Positions 1 through 8,033 of a stretch of 64,000 bases of DNA are shown in pieces. The notes under the pieces are model-generated. The model was not told where the DNA came from. It ran no database searches and was given only the letters and a program-made list of their open reading frames with translations. The stretch lies in assembly GCF_030551875.1 (NCBI RefSeq), contig NZ_JAUOZU010000015.1, positions 94,668 to 158,667 on the forward strand, written 5' to 3'. The stretch's first letter is position 1. Each line of letters starts with the position of its first letter. A program made the translations under genes and the position numbers. This DNA is from Fluviirhizobium alvei (GTDB taxonomy: Bacteria; Pseudomonadota; Alphaproteobacteria; Rhizobiales; Rhizobiaceae).

Positions 1-1314
1 CAATCGGCCATCCATCTGGGTGTTGTTCCAGTTCATTTTCGTCAGGCCGAGTATCTCTTCGCAAAGTGTCTCCAGCGATGAGTCCTGCTCGTACACAGTA
101 ACTCTAAGAGGACTTGGGACGTACATACCAGGATAGGTTTTATAAAAGTCGACCGTCCCGCGAGTGTAAAGAATGCCTTCTTCTTCTGACAGACTAAGGA
201 GCGTGCCACGCTTCGGCGGGTAATCTTTGTCGCCAAACAATCTTATGTCCGTGTCGGTTATTGAAACAAAGTCTTTGCTCCCGATCCCCTTCTCGTCGAG
301 CGCACGAAGGAACCCCTCTCTTTCGCTGTCTCGGAAATGGCTGGACTTGTGAACCACTATGCGGGCGGGCATATGCGCAAGCGCGCGATCGTACTCTTCC
401 AGTGCGTCGGTCAGCAATCGGTACGCCTGCTCAGCATCGAGATAAGGGTGACGATTTTTCTTGTCGATCGAGACCGGTGTGCCCCGCAGGATGATGCCAT
501 GGCCAAATTCGTCGAATACCTGCGCGAGGCTGGAGGAAACAGTTTCGCCGTCCCGGCTTTTGTAGAAGCCGATGCCAATGTAGCAGGACCGCAGTTTGGC
601 GGTGTCTTCGACCAGACGCCACGGGATGGTCCGGTTACCCTTGTAGTAAAGCGCCGTGCAAAAGTTCCAGGCTTTGGTGGCGGCATCCTGCTGGTCGCCT
701 GTATGCTTGGTGATCACCATCGTCTTCTCGCGCACCAGCTGCAGCGGGGTGCCGAGGTGCATGCACTTTGCCTTCAAGATGCGCCTGAAATTATGCTCGA
801 GTTCGCCGCCCTCCTCCTCGTCAGTGTCGTTCGCGGACGTAACCGAATCAAACATTTCGTTGGGCATCACACAGACAATGACGTCAACAGATCGGTTTTC
901 TGCCAAAAAGCGGATCTGCTCGTAGTAGAGCTCGACGGCGCGTTCTACGCGTTCGGACCTGGAAGGTAGGCCCACCACCTTAGTGATCTCGGATTTCTTC
1001 AAGGTCCGGGTATATTGTGGCGAATTGATCAGACGTGTCAGAAAGCCATAGTCCTGATTGATGCCGCCGAACCCACGGAAGAGGTTCAGCAGATTCGATC
1101 CTTGCTTTCGCTCTATGCCATCACGACAGCGCTCCAACCACTCGTCCAACAAATCTACGCCCTCACCGCGACCGACCACGCCGATCCTAAGTTCAGTGCG
1201 ACGTAGCTCATCCCGCTTATCGTAGACGCCCATGTGCTCGATGCCGGTCCGCGGGCAGACATGGGTGCCAGTGCCGAATTCTAGCAACGGCTCGTTGATG
1301 ATAGTTAACTTCAT
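1..1314 (-). CDS. Short prokaryotic Argonaute (MID-PIWI), C-terminus cut by window edge
   Basis: Translating the minus strand from ATG at 1314 gives 438 residues with no stop before the window edge, so about the last 20-60 residues are missing. The N-terminal part (residues 1-60, LLEFG then CPRTGIEHMG and RIGVVG) resembles the entry into the MID region of short pAgos. The PIWI domain starts near residue 243 (CYIGIGFYKSRDG) and continues through FGHGIILRG, then IVVHKSSHF with a following Glu (320-331). It ends near LTKMNWNNTQMDG (424-435), a typical PIWI C-terminal block. The first two catalytic Asp positions of active Argonautes appear to be Gly249 (GIG for GID) and the HKSS segment (for RDG), so the protein is probably guide-binding but non-slicing. 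Its start overlaps the stop of the upstream SMEK-APAZ gene by 4 nt. Family call is strong; the partner-activation role is inferred from short-pAgo systems such as SPARTA. Confidence 0.85.
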   Translation of the reverse strand, partial: MKLTIINEPLLEFGTGTHVCPRTGIEHMGVYDKRDELRRTELRIGVVGRGEGVDLLDEWLERCRDGIERKQGSNLLNLFRGFGGINQDYGFLTRLINSPQYTRTLKKSEITKVVGLPSRSERVERAVELYYEQIRFLAENRSVDVIVCVMPNEMFDSVTSANDTDEEEGGELEHNFRRILKAKCMHLGTPLQLVREKTMVITKHTGDQQDAATKAWNFCTALYYKGNRTIPWRLVEDTAKLRSCYIGIGFYKSRDGETVSSSLAQVFDEFGHGIILRGTPVSIDKKNRHPYLDAEQAYRLLTDALEEYDRALAHMPARIVVHKSSHFRDSEREGFLRALDEKGIGSKDFVSITDTDIRLFGDKDYPPKRGTLLSLSEEEGILYTRGTVDFYKTYPGMYVPSPLRVTVYEQDSSLETLCEEILGLTKMNWNNTQMDGRL

Positions 1315-2738
1315 GCAGTTGCTCCCTCCTCGACAATGACGGCTTCCTCCTGATCGTCCACTGGCTCGGTGTCTTCGCAATCACCGGCGCCAAATTCCAA
1401 CAACGTCTCAAATCGCAATCCGCCCTCGTCCTCCACGGCGATGCTGGCGAGGAAGTATGCTACAAACCGCACTTGGTTCCTGACACTTGAGTTGTGCTCC
1501 AATCGTTTCTGCTGAGAGAGAAGGTCATCGTGCCAATTCGAACGCAGAAAGCCATCGTAGGAATAGTACCAACCTGGCACGATCTGCGCGTACCACTCGT
1601 CGTCAAGCGCCGTGAACGAGAGCGCGAACGACAAGTGCTTGTGATGAGCCACCTTAGACGGGTCTTTCTTCTGATACTTGAGTTCGTACACTCGACGTAT
1701 CGCGGTCTTCTTACCGATCCACGTCTCCATGCGGCTGATCTGGCTTTCCTCGGTGGGAGAGAAATAGAAGAACCCATCCTTCGGGTGCATGCGGACGTGG
1801 CGTGCCTTGAGATGCTCCCTCGTCTCAGCCGCCAACATCTGCTTGAACACGTTCACATTATCCACTTCGTCAGAATCCGCGAGATCTGATGCATCCATGC
1901 GCTCGATCGTTCCCCTTTCCACAACGTTGACCAGACCGCTCTGCTCCATGTCATGGAATGCAAAAAGCCGATTGTCATGATAGGCCCACGCGTCGGTGTC
2001 GACGCCGTGGAGACGGAGCGCCATTCTAACCACCGACCTTCTGCCTTTGGCCTTGCCTTGATACGCCAGTTCCGTTTTGGCACGCTTGATCACGTCCTTG
2101 TCGTCAATGGCCACCTCGGCGACCCATACCGCAGGTGGCAATTTAATGCGCTGAAGATTGGACGTGATCGCGACGGGCGCGGCGATGCCATCGGTGCTGT
2201 AGCTTATGTAGGCATCGACCTCACCCAATACGTGCTTAAACTCAGTCAGAACCCTTTCCTGCGCGGCGAGTCTCAACCCCGCTACTTGTCCAAGCAGGTC
2301 CCGAAGATCAATGATGTGGCGCTTGCAATCGAATGAGAACTCTTCCGTCAGGAGAGAATTCACCGATATCTGGCTATAGGACGCCTGCTTCGGCGAGAGC
2401 ATAAGAATGTATAGCTCGTCAAAGGAGTTGAAGTAGGATCGATCCATGAATTGCTTGATCGTAAACTTAACCTTGTCGAGGCTGGTGGTCGATGTGATCT
2501 GGAAAGCAACTCGATCATGGTCGTCACCGAGATCAATACCCGGGTAGTTCTTTTGCTTTCGATTGAGATTGATCAATCGAGGAAGGTTGTAGACTGACCT
2601 CAGGATCGGAATGAAGGCATCTTCAAGGGCCAAGTTGATATCCGTTCGGCCCTGGGCTGTAGCCAGTTCAACCTGAACGATGATGCGGCTGACTACGTCG
2701 CGCAACTCGTTCTCCACTTGTAGCTGCCTCATCCCCAT
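1311..2738 (-). CDS. SMEK-domain nuclease-like effector fused to APAZ-like domain
   Basis: This 475-residue protein has an N-terminal SMEK-like domain (about 1-150), with a helical start followed by YPGIDLGD (65-72) and RVAFQITST (76-84). The D-x(10)-QxT spacing looks like a PD-(D/E)xK-type core. The middle (200-330) is unassigned. The C-terminus (about 365-435) contains HKHLSFALSFTALDDEWYAQI, then PGWYYSYDG and SQQKRLEHN. That pattern matches the APAZ domain that pairs effectors with short Argonautes. A very acidic tail follows. The pAgo gene starts inside its stop codon (ATGA), so co-translation is likely. ATG at 2738 is supported by TAGGAGGAAT just upstream. By analogy with TIR-, Sir2- and DREN-APAZ proteins it would be a toxic effector released on guide-directed detection of invader nucleic acid; that role is inferred. 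The SMEK assignment is by pattern only. Confidence 0.75.
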   Translation of the reverse strand: MGMRQLQVENELRDVVSRIIVQVELATAQGRTDINLALEDAFIPILRSVYNLPRLINLNRKQKNYPGIDLGDDHDRVAFQITSTTSLDKVKFTIKQFMDRSYFNSFDELYILMLSPKQASYSQISVNSLLTEEFSFDCKRHIIDLRDLLGQVAGLRLAAQERVLTEFKHVLGEVDAYISYSTDGIAAPVAITSNLQRIKLPPAVWVAEVAIDDKDVIKRAKTELAYQGKAKGRRSVVRMALRLHGVDTDAWAYHDNRLFAFHDMEQSGLVNVVERGTIERMDASDLADSDEVDNVNVFKQMLAAETREHLKARHVRMHPKDGFFYFSPTEESQISRMETWIGKKTAIRRVYELKYQKKDPSKVAHHKHLSFALSFTALDDEWYAQIVPGWYYSYDGFLRSNWHDDLLSQQKRLEHNSSVRNQVRFVAYFLASIAVEDEGGLRFETLLEFGAGDCEDTEPVDDQEEAVIVEEGATA

Positions 2739-2764
2739 CGATTCCTCCTAGAGACTGTAAGATC

Positions 2765-2793
2765 AGCATAGGAACGCATCATGAACATTTCAA
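2765..2793 (-). promoter_or_regulatory. Putative sigma70-type promoter of the SMEK-APAZ/pAgo operon
   Basis: Read on the minus strand there is TTGAAA (2793-2788), a 17-nt spacer, then TATGCT (2770-2765). It lies about 27 nt upstream of the SMEK-APAZ start and ahead of a strong Shine-Dalgarno sequence. No operator-like repeat is visible, which suggests constitutive low-level expression, as is usual for defence genes. Prediction only. Confidence 0.45.
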
Positions 2794-2913
2794 GTGATTG
2801 AATTATCACCTGCTACCCAATGCGTTGCGGGTCGCTGGTGGCAGATCTACTCGCCTAGCGTGGTTCGTCATCATTGGACGTTAAGCCGATGGTCTAAAGG
2901 CTGTTAGCAATGT

Positions 2914-4044
2914 TCAGACAATGCCCCATGCCCGAAACCTCCCCCTCCCCGTCATCTCTCTGAGGCCTAGCTCCAAAACGATCCGCCGCGCCGCCTGCGG
3001 CGTGACCTCGAGCGTTTTTGCCACCATCCCGGCCGACACCAATGGCTTTGCCATCACCAGCTCGACCAGTTCCGGCAGTTTTGACGACGTCCGCCGTCCT
3101 TCCAGTTTTCGGTCCATCATCGTTTTCGCCAGCACCAACCGGTCATGCTCTTTCAGGCCGAGCTCGGCGGTCGCCAAAATTCCGTGGGCGATGGCGAGCA
3201 ACCGGGTCTCCCGATCACGATGCCGGCGCCGATCGACGGGAATGGTTTTGAGGCCAAAATTGATCGCGGCGAGATGCGCGCCGGCGGTGATGCCAGCTTG
3301 GCGCAAAATTGATGCGGCCAACAGCCGGCCGAGCCAAGGCGCGTGCTGAAGGACGGAAAGCTCGTTCCAGGCATCGAGGGCGACGACCGCCTGCAGCGTC
3401 GCCGGCAGGTCTTCGGCCTGGCGCAGCACGCCGCGCCATTCGTCGAGCCGGGCATCCTCGTCCCAGTCGAGATCATAGACGAGAGCATCTCGTACGGAGC
3501 TATCAGCCCGGCCGGGCCGCTTTGCCTCTGCGATCGCAGCGTCGGATCGGGCGAGCAACGCATCGATAGCGGCATAGTCGAGCCCGGGGAGGTTCTCCGC
3601 GTCATCACCATTGTCCCCCTCCCCTTCCAGGTCGATGGAAACCACAGACCGAATGACGCCGGCCGGCTCAACCGCCTCAGCGCCAGTAGTCGAAATCTCG
3701 GATGTCCGCCGCAGCGCCCGGAGGCCGTTGGCGGATAGTGCCCAATCCGGTGATTGGCCGGCAATGCGCCGGCGGGTGCGCAGCACGTCGCGAGCAATCG
3801 TAAGTTCATGGGTCGGCGTGCGGGTGTCGCGAAAGGCGTCATGGAGGACGAGGTCTTCCAGGTGGACGAGTTCGCCGTCGATCCACAGCGAGGCGCAGGC
3901 ATCGGCGAAATTTTGCCGCTCAAGGAAGCCGACGCCGACGGGCGAGCGAGCAATGCGCTCGTCGAGACGCGTCAACGCGATGCCGGCGTCGAAAGCCGGC
4001 CGCATCAAGGCTGTCATACTGATTTTCGCGAGATCATAAACCAT
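2914..4044 (-). CDS. DUF1612 / RHE_PE00001-family helix-turn-helix protein
   Basis: This 376-residue protein begins MVYDLAKISMTALMRPAFDAG and has LWIDGELVHLEDLVLHD and the conserved arginine-rich TIARDVLRTRRRI block. These features are those I know from the RHE_PE00001 family (DUF1612) common on rhizobial plasmids. The last 50 residues (SAGMVAKTLEVTPQAARRIV onward) form a probable helix-turn-helix, so it may bind DNA. No function is established for the family. It is transcribed away from the neighbouring tyrosine recombinase, which lies about 200 bp away. Such genes are often found beside plasmid recombinases, so a link to plasmid mobility is possible but unproven. Confidence 0.8.
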   Translation of the reverse strand: MVYDLAKISMTALMRPAFDAGIALTRLDERIARSPVGVGFLERQNFADACASLWIDGELVHLEDLVLHDAFRDTRTPTHELTIARDVLRTRRRIAGQSPDWALSANGLRALRRTSEISTTGAEAVEPAGVIRSVVSIDLEGEGDNGDDAENLPGLDYAAIDALLARSDAAIAEAKRPGRADSSVRDALVYDLDWDEDARLDEWRGVLRQAEDLPATLQAVVALDAWNELSVLQHAPWLGRLLAASILRQAGITAGAHLAAINFGLKTIPVDRRRHRDRETRLLAIAHGILATAELGLKEHDRLVLAKTMMDRKLEGRRTSSKLPELVELVMAKPLVSAGMVAKTLEVTPQAARRIVLELGLREMTGRGRFRAWGIV

Positions 4045-4243
4045 TGAAAATATAGTAAATGATTTGCTGAAGGAAATCTATCTCGACGTTTGGGTTCGCC
4101 ACTGGATAGATTGCACCAGCGCATCGCTGGCCATCGATAAGTAACCCTTATCGTATGTTATTGATTTCGGGTCGCAAATCAGAAAGAATTCGGTAAAATC
4201 CACGGTCGCTCGGCCGTCAAAACCCTCGATCCGGAGGCTTTCT

Positions 4244-5392
4244 ATGGCCATGCCGTCCCCTTCAAAGACCGCCGTCGATCGCCGCGCCGACGAACTGGAC
4301 ACGATTGCCAGCGTGCTACCGATCGACCGACGCGACGAGCTTGCCGAACTGCTCACCGACCAGGACATCGAAACGCTGCGCCATCTGGTCAACGAGGGCA
4401 TGGGCGCTAACACCCTGCGCGCCCTCACCTCCGATCTCGCCTATCTGCAGGCCTGGTCGCTCGCCGCAACCGGTGCCTCCCTCCCTTGGCCGGCGCCTGA
4501 AGCTCTGCTGCTGAAATTTGTCGCCCACCATTTGTGGCAGCCCGACCAGCGTGACATCGATCCTCATCATGGCATGCCAGCTGACGTCGAGCAGAGCCTG
4601 CGCGATCAGCGGTTCCTTCGATCCTCCGGCCCGCATGCACCCGACACGGTGCGCCGGCGGCTTGCCACCTGGTCGACGCTGACGAAGTGGCGCGGCCTGA
4701 CCGGCGTCTTCTCATCCCCTTCGCTGAAATCCGCGATACGCCTCGCCGTTCGGGCGACGCCGCGACCACGGAAACGCAAGAGCGCGAAGGCCGTCACCGG
4801 CGACGTGCTGGCTAAGCTGCTGGCGACCTGCAGCACCGACAGCTTTCGTGACATCCGCGACCGGGCAATTCTAATGGTGGCTTTTGCCTCGGGCGGCCGT
4901 CGTCGCAGTGAGATTGCCGGTCTGCGCAGGGAGCAGCTCACCGTCGAGCCACCCATCACCGTCGAGGGTGCCCCTCCCCTCCCCTCTCTCGCTATCCATC
5001 TCGGTCGCACCAAGACGTCAGGTGCCGAAAGCGATGAGGTCGTTTATCTGACCGGCCGGCCGGTGGTGGCGCTTAATGCCTGGATGACGGCTGCTAGAGT
5101 TGAAAGCGGGAGTATTTTTCGGAAGATAGATCGCTGGGGCAATGTTTCGAAGCGAGCGCTGGAGCCGAGTGCGGTCAATGCGATCGTCAAGCAGCGGGCG
5201 GCGATGGCTGGGTTGGATCCGGGGGAATTTTCCGCCCATGGGCTGCGATCAGGATATCTGACGGAAGCAGCCAACCGGGGCGTTCCGCTGTCAGAGGCCA
5301 TGGAGCAGTCGCGCCATCGTTCAGTGCAACAGGCGTCAAGCTATTACAACAGTGCAACACGTCGCAGTGGTAGAGCTGCTAGGTTGCTTTGA
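4244..5392 (+). CDS. Tyrosine-type site-specific recombinase (phage integrase family)
   Basis: The 382-residue protein has an N-terminal SAM-like core-binding domain (about 30-165) and a C-terminal catalytic domain. The catalytic set can be placed: Arg220 in GGRRRSE, Lys257 in RTKTSG, His332 and Arg335 in AHGLRSG, His358 in SRHRS, and nucleophile Tyr367 or Tyr368 in SSYYNS. It therefore looks intact. GGAGG lies a few bases upstream of the ATG. It would catalyse strand exchange between short target sites, for element integration or plasmid dimer resolution. No attachment-site duplication was found beside it. A second, decayed recombinase of the same class lies at 6.85-7.50 kb. Confidence 0.9.
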   Translation: MAMPSPSKTAVDRRADELDTIASVLPIDRRDELAELLTDQDIETLRHLVNEGMGANTLRALTSDLAYLQAWSLAATGASLPWPAPEALLLKFVAHHLWQPDQRDIDPHHGMPADVEQSLRDQRFLRSSGPHAPDTVRRRLATWSTLTKWRGLTGVFSSPSLKSAIRLAVRATPRPRKRKSAKAVTGDVLAKLLATCSTDSFRDIRDRAILMVAFASGGRRRSEIAGLRREQLTVEPPITVEGAPPLPSLAIHLGRTKTSGAESDEVVYLTGRPVVALNAWMTAARVESGSIFRKIDRWGNVSKRALEPSAVNAIVKQRAAMAGLDPGEFSAHGLRSGYLTEAANRGVPLSEAMEQSRHRSVQQASSYYNSATRRSGRAARLL

Positions 5393-5589
5393 TCGGGGAA
5401 TCAGTGGTTGATGGCCATTTCAGCTAAGAGTCTGATATAACTGCATTATCAGTCATTATGTTCTTTATATAGAGAACGGTCCAAATCAGTACGCAAAGTG
5501 TCGAAGGTCGCGACAGATAGGCTTCTATCTCAGCTCTGGACTCGCCATGATCGATCACGAAAGACGCGCCGTTCTTGAGGGAAATCCAC

Positions 5590-6795
5590 ATGACTTTCGA
5601 TGCCGACGATCTGCATCCAATGCGCTTCCTGCGCCAGTTCCCCGAGGCGCGGGAGATCGTCCGTCGTGAGGTTAATCATTGCCATAACGGGTTGTTGACC
5701 TCCGATGCCTTCCAACGTGTAGCCAACGCAGGCATGACTGCCTATAATCTGGCGTTGGACAAGCTCCCCTTCGAAAAACGGCCGATAACGACCGACGTGG
5801 CCGCCGGTACGATAAGCACCGTCGCTCATCTTGTTACTTTCGCGGCCGGCGGCCGTAACTCCTTCTGGTTGCCGGCAGAATTGGTCTCGCTTCTCCGGAG
5901 AACTGATCTCGGCGATATCCGGCTCTCGGACATGCACCTGCCCTTCCGGTGCTTTTATCTCGGCTTCGCCGGCGGGCTCGACGTCGGTCTTCCCGGCGAG
6001 CCGAACGTCATTGATGGCGCCTATGTCGAAAGTTTCGCGCGCGGCCCCGACAACGATACTGCGCCAAGCCTGTCCTTCTATATTACCAGCCGGCGGACGG
6101 ACGGTCCGCATCGCGGTTCCGGCGCCTGGATCCTCGGCCACGAACCGCATTTCTTTGCGCCGCTGACACTCGCCTCACCGGACGACACCTTACAGAAGGC
6201 ACTCGACCAAGCTATCGCCACGAACGATATTAGCCTTTGCCCGGACCTCGACGCCCTGGCAAGCCTTCGAGAAGGTGTAGAGGATGCCCGCAAGGACGGG
6301 CTTCCGGTCGGCAGCCCGACTTTTTCCGGCTACGAGCGCGCCGCGTTGTTCAACCAGGCTGCATATCCCACCGCCAGCGGGGTGCTAGCCTTGCTCTGTA
6401 ACGCACTGTGCCTTCTGTCGAGTGAACCCGCGCTTGGCACGCCGGAATGGCCGAAACAAGCGCCCCCCTCGCTCATCGATTCAGTTGTCAACGCCAGCAC
6501 ACCTAAGCGTCGTCGAACCGCAGCCGGCCGTCTCGCGGAAGATGGCTATTTTTCCATTCGCCGGGTGGATTTTCACCTTGGCGCGGTCGAGCACCGGGCC
6601 GACGATGCAATGGGCCCCCATCTTCCCGGCCGCGAAGTGGCCGCGCATTGGCGCCGCGGCCATTGGCGACGGCAGGCGCACGGTGCGGGCCTCAGCGAGC
6701 GACGCCTGATCTGGATTCGCCCGGTGCTCGTGCGGCAGGACCGTGGCGAACCGGCTATCGGTCATCTCTATGCAGTGACGGAGCAGGGTAGATGA
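5590..6795 (+). CDS. Conserved hypothetical protein with HWRRGHWRRQ C-terminal motif
   Basis: This 401-residue protein matches no enzyme family I recognise. ATG at 5590 is preferred because TTGAGGGAA forms a good ribosome-binding site just upstream. The N-terminal two thirds is mixed alpha/beta without membrane segments. The C-terminus has VAAHWRRGHWRRQAHG and then LIWIRPVLV, a motif I associate with uncharacterised proteins on rhizobial plasmids. It follows a tyrosine recombinase and precedes the remains of another, so it may be cargo of a recombinase-mobilised element. No function is proposed. Confidence 0.6.
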   Translation: MTFDADDLHPMRFLRQFPEAREIVRREVNHCHNGLLTSDAFQRVANAGMTAYNLALDKLPFEKRPITTDVAAGTISTVAHLVTFAAGGRNSFWLPAELVSLLRRTDLGDIRLSDMHLPFRCFYLGFAGGLDVGLPGEPNVIDGAYVESFARGPDNDTAPSLSFYITSRRTDGPHRGSGAWILGHEPHFFAPLTLASPDDTLQKALDQAIATNDISLCPDLDALASLREGVEDARKDGLPVGSPTFSGYERAALFNQAAYPTASGVLALLCNALCLLSSEPALGTPEWPKQAPPSLIDSVVNASTPKRRRTAAGRLAEDGYFSIRRVDFHLGAVEHRADDAMGPHLPGREVAAHWRRGHWRRQAHGAGLSERRLIWIRPVLVRQDRGEPAIGHLYAVTEQGR

Positions 6796-6849
6796 ACAAC
6801 GACGATGAGCACATCCAATCGGCCGTAGCGGTCTACCCCGTTCATGCGG

Positions 6850-7500
6850 CGTCCACCTCCCCTCCCCGACAGAAGGAAGCCATACTGCCGGAGATCTGAT
6901 CGCCATGCTGGAAACGCTGGACCGCGGTTCGCTCAGGGGCCTACGTGACCGCGCCATGCTACTGCTGGGGTTCGCCGGCGACCTCAGGCGGTCGGAAATC
7001 GTCGGCTTGGATGTCGGGCGTGACCAGACGGAGGACGGTCGCGGCTGGATCGAAATCCTCGACAAAGAACTGCTGGTGACGCTGCGCGGCTAGACCGGCT
7101 GGCGCGAGGTGGAAATCGGCCTCGGCTTCTCGGAAGCCGCCTGCCCCGTCGCCGCCGTCTAGACCTGGATCAAGTTCGCGACGATCGCCAAGGCAAGATT
7201 GTCGGGCCTGAACGGCTCAACGACCAGGAAGTGGCTCGCCTTGTTAAGAAGACGGCGCTGGCCGCGGGCATACGGGGCGATCTTCCGGAGATCGAGCGGG
7301 GGCTGAAGTTTTCCGGTCACCCACTGCGCGCCGGCCTTGCCTCGTCGGCGGAGATCGATGAGCGCTATGTCCAGAAACAGCTCGGCCACGCCAGCGCCGA
7401 AATGGCCCGCCGTTATCAGCGCCGGCGTGACCGTTTCAGGGTGAATCTCACTAAAGCGGCCGGGCTCTATTTCACCCCTCCCCTGCCGGTGGTCCGCTGA
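6850..7500 (+). pseudogene. Decayed tyrosine recombinase
   Basis: Conserved recombinase pieces occur in order but in different frames. RGLRDRAMLLLGFAGDLRRSE (about 6940-7005) holds the first catalytic Arg region. Then come TAG stops at 7091-7093 and 7160-7162. After a frame change near 7185, GLKFSGHPLRAG (His and Arg) and QLGHASAEMARRYQR (His and Tyr) follow up to the stop at 7500. A further one-base loss lies near 6895. With at least two nonsense codons and two frameshifts it cannot make an active protein. It resembles site-specific recombinases widespread on rhizobial plasmids. Confidence 0.8.
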
Positions 7501-7529
7501 AATCTTTGAACCGTGTCGGGAGCGCTGTG

Positions 7530-7823
7530 CGATGCTGGAACGATCGACTTTGTTGCCCGCCATATCCGCGACGATCTTCAATGTGCCACCGAGGGATTCG
7601 ACATAGTCGCGAAACTTCGACAGTTTCATATCGGCGCGCTTCTTGAGCTTCGGGACGTTGGTCCGCTTGAAACTGGTCGCGGCGGACACGTCTACCTGCG
7701 TCGGTCCAGCGAATGCCAACAATTCCCGCAGCTTGTGCGCCGTGACAAGCTCTTCGGCACGCTTTGCAATGTCGCGCTGTTCGTCCCTAGGAAGCGTCTG
7801 GATAGTCTATCAAGATCATCCAT
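7530..7823 (-). pseudogene. Decayed XRE/HigA-type antitoxin
   Basis: Starting at ATG 7823 the reading frame is soon lost. In the next frame the minus strand encodes DEQRDIAKRAEELVTAHKL, then a helix-turn-helix-like segment with TSFKRTNVPKLKKRADM and YVESLGGTLKIVADM. This is the usual C-terminal half of rhizobial XRE-family antitoxins. After MAGNKV the similarity ends at the junction with the decayed recombinase. The frameshift near 7795 should prevent a full-length product. Confidence 0.6.
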
Positions 7824-7920
7824 ATTTCTTCTCCAACTCACTCAAATGTTCGTCGTACTGTTTGTCCGCCAGATCGATCAGCCGTTAATTATAGAAGAGC
7901 TTCTGGCTCACACCGCTCCT
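7816..7920 (-). pseudogene. Remnant of RelE/HigB-type toxin (C-terminal end only)
   Basis: The minus strand reads SQKLFYN, stop, then RLIDLADKQYDEHLSELEKKYG and TGA. This resembles the C-terminal tail of a RelE/HigB-type toxin. The toxin stop overlaps the antitoxin start in ATGGATGA, the usual toxin-antitoxin layout. The 5' part is absent and one stop lies inside the tail, so this is a relic. Confidence 0.5.
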
Positions 7921-8033
7921 TAGAACCGATATTCGTAAATAGAGCCTACCCGTTAGCGAAATTCATTGCTGATGATCGAATTTCGTGAGAATTTCGCTCC
8001 GAACCTAAATTTCAGAAGCGGATATCCGGATTC

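Noticed and set aside
411..686. Minus-strand frame inside the pAgo region
   Set aside because: Lies in a different frame from the Argonaute and shows arginine/proline-rich shadow composition.
337..969. Plus-strand open frame of 210 codons across the pAgo gene
   Set aside because: It has no recognisable motif and lies antisense to a frame that reads as a coherent PIWI protein and overlaps its neighbour in ATGA fashion.
7159..7722. Minus-strand 187-codon frame treated as one gene
   Set aside because: Only its first 75 codons resemble an antitoxin; the rest is antisense to the decayed recombinase. It is a fusion created by the junction.
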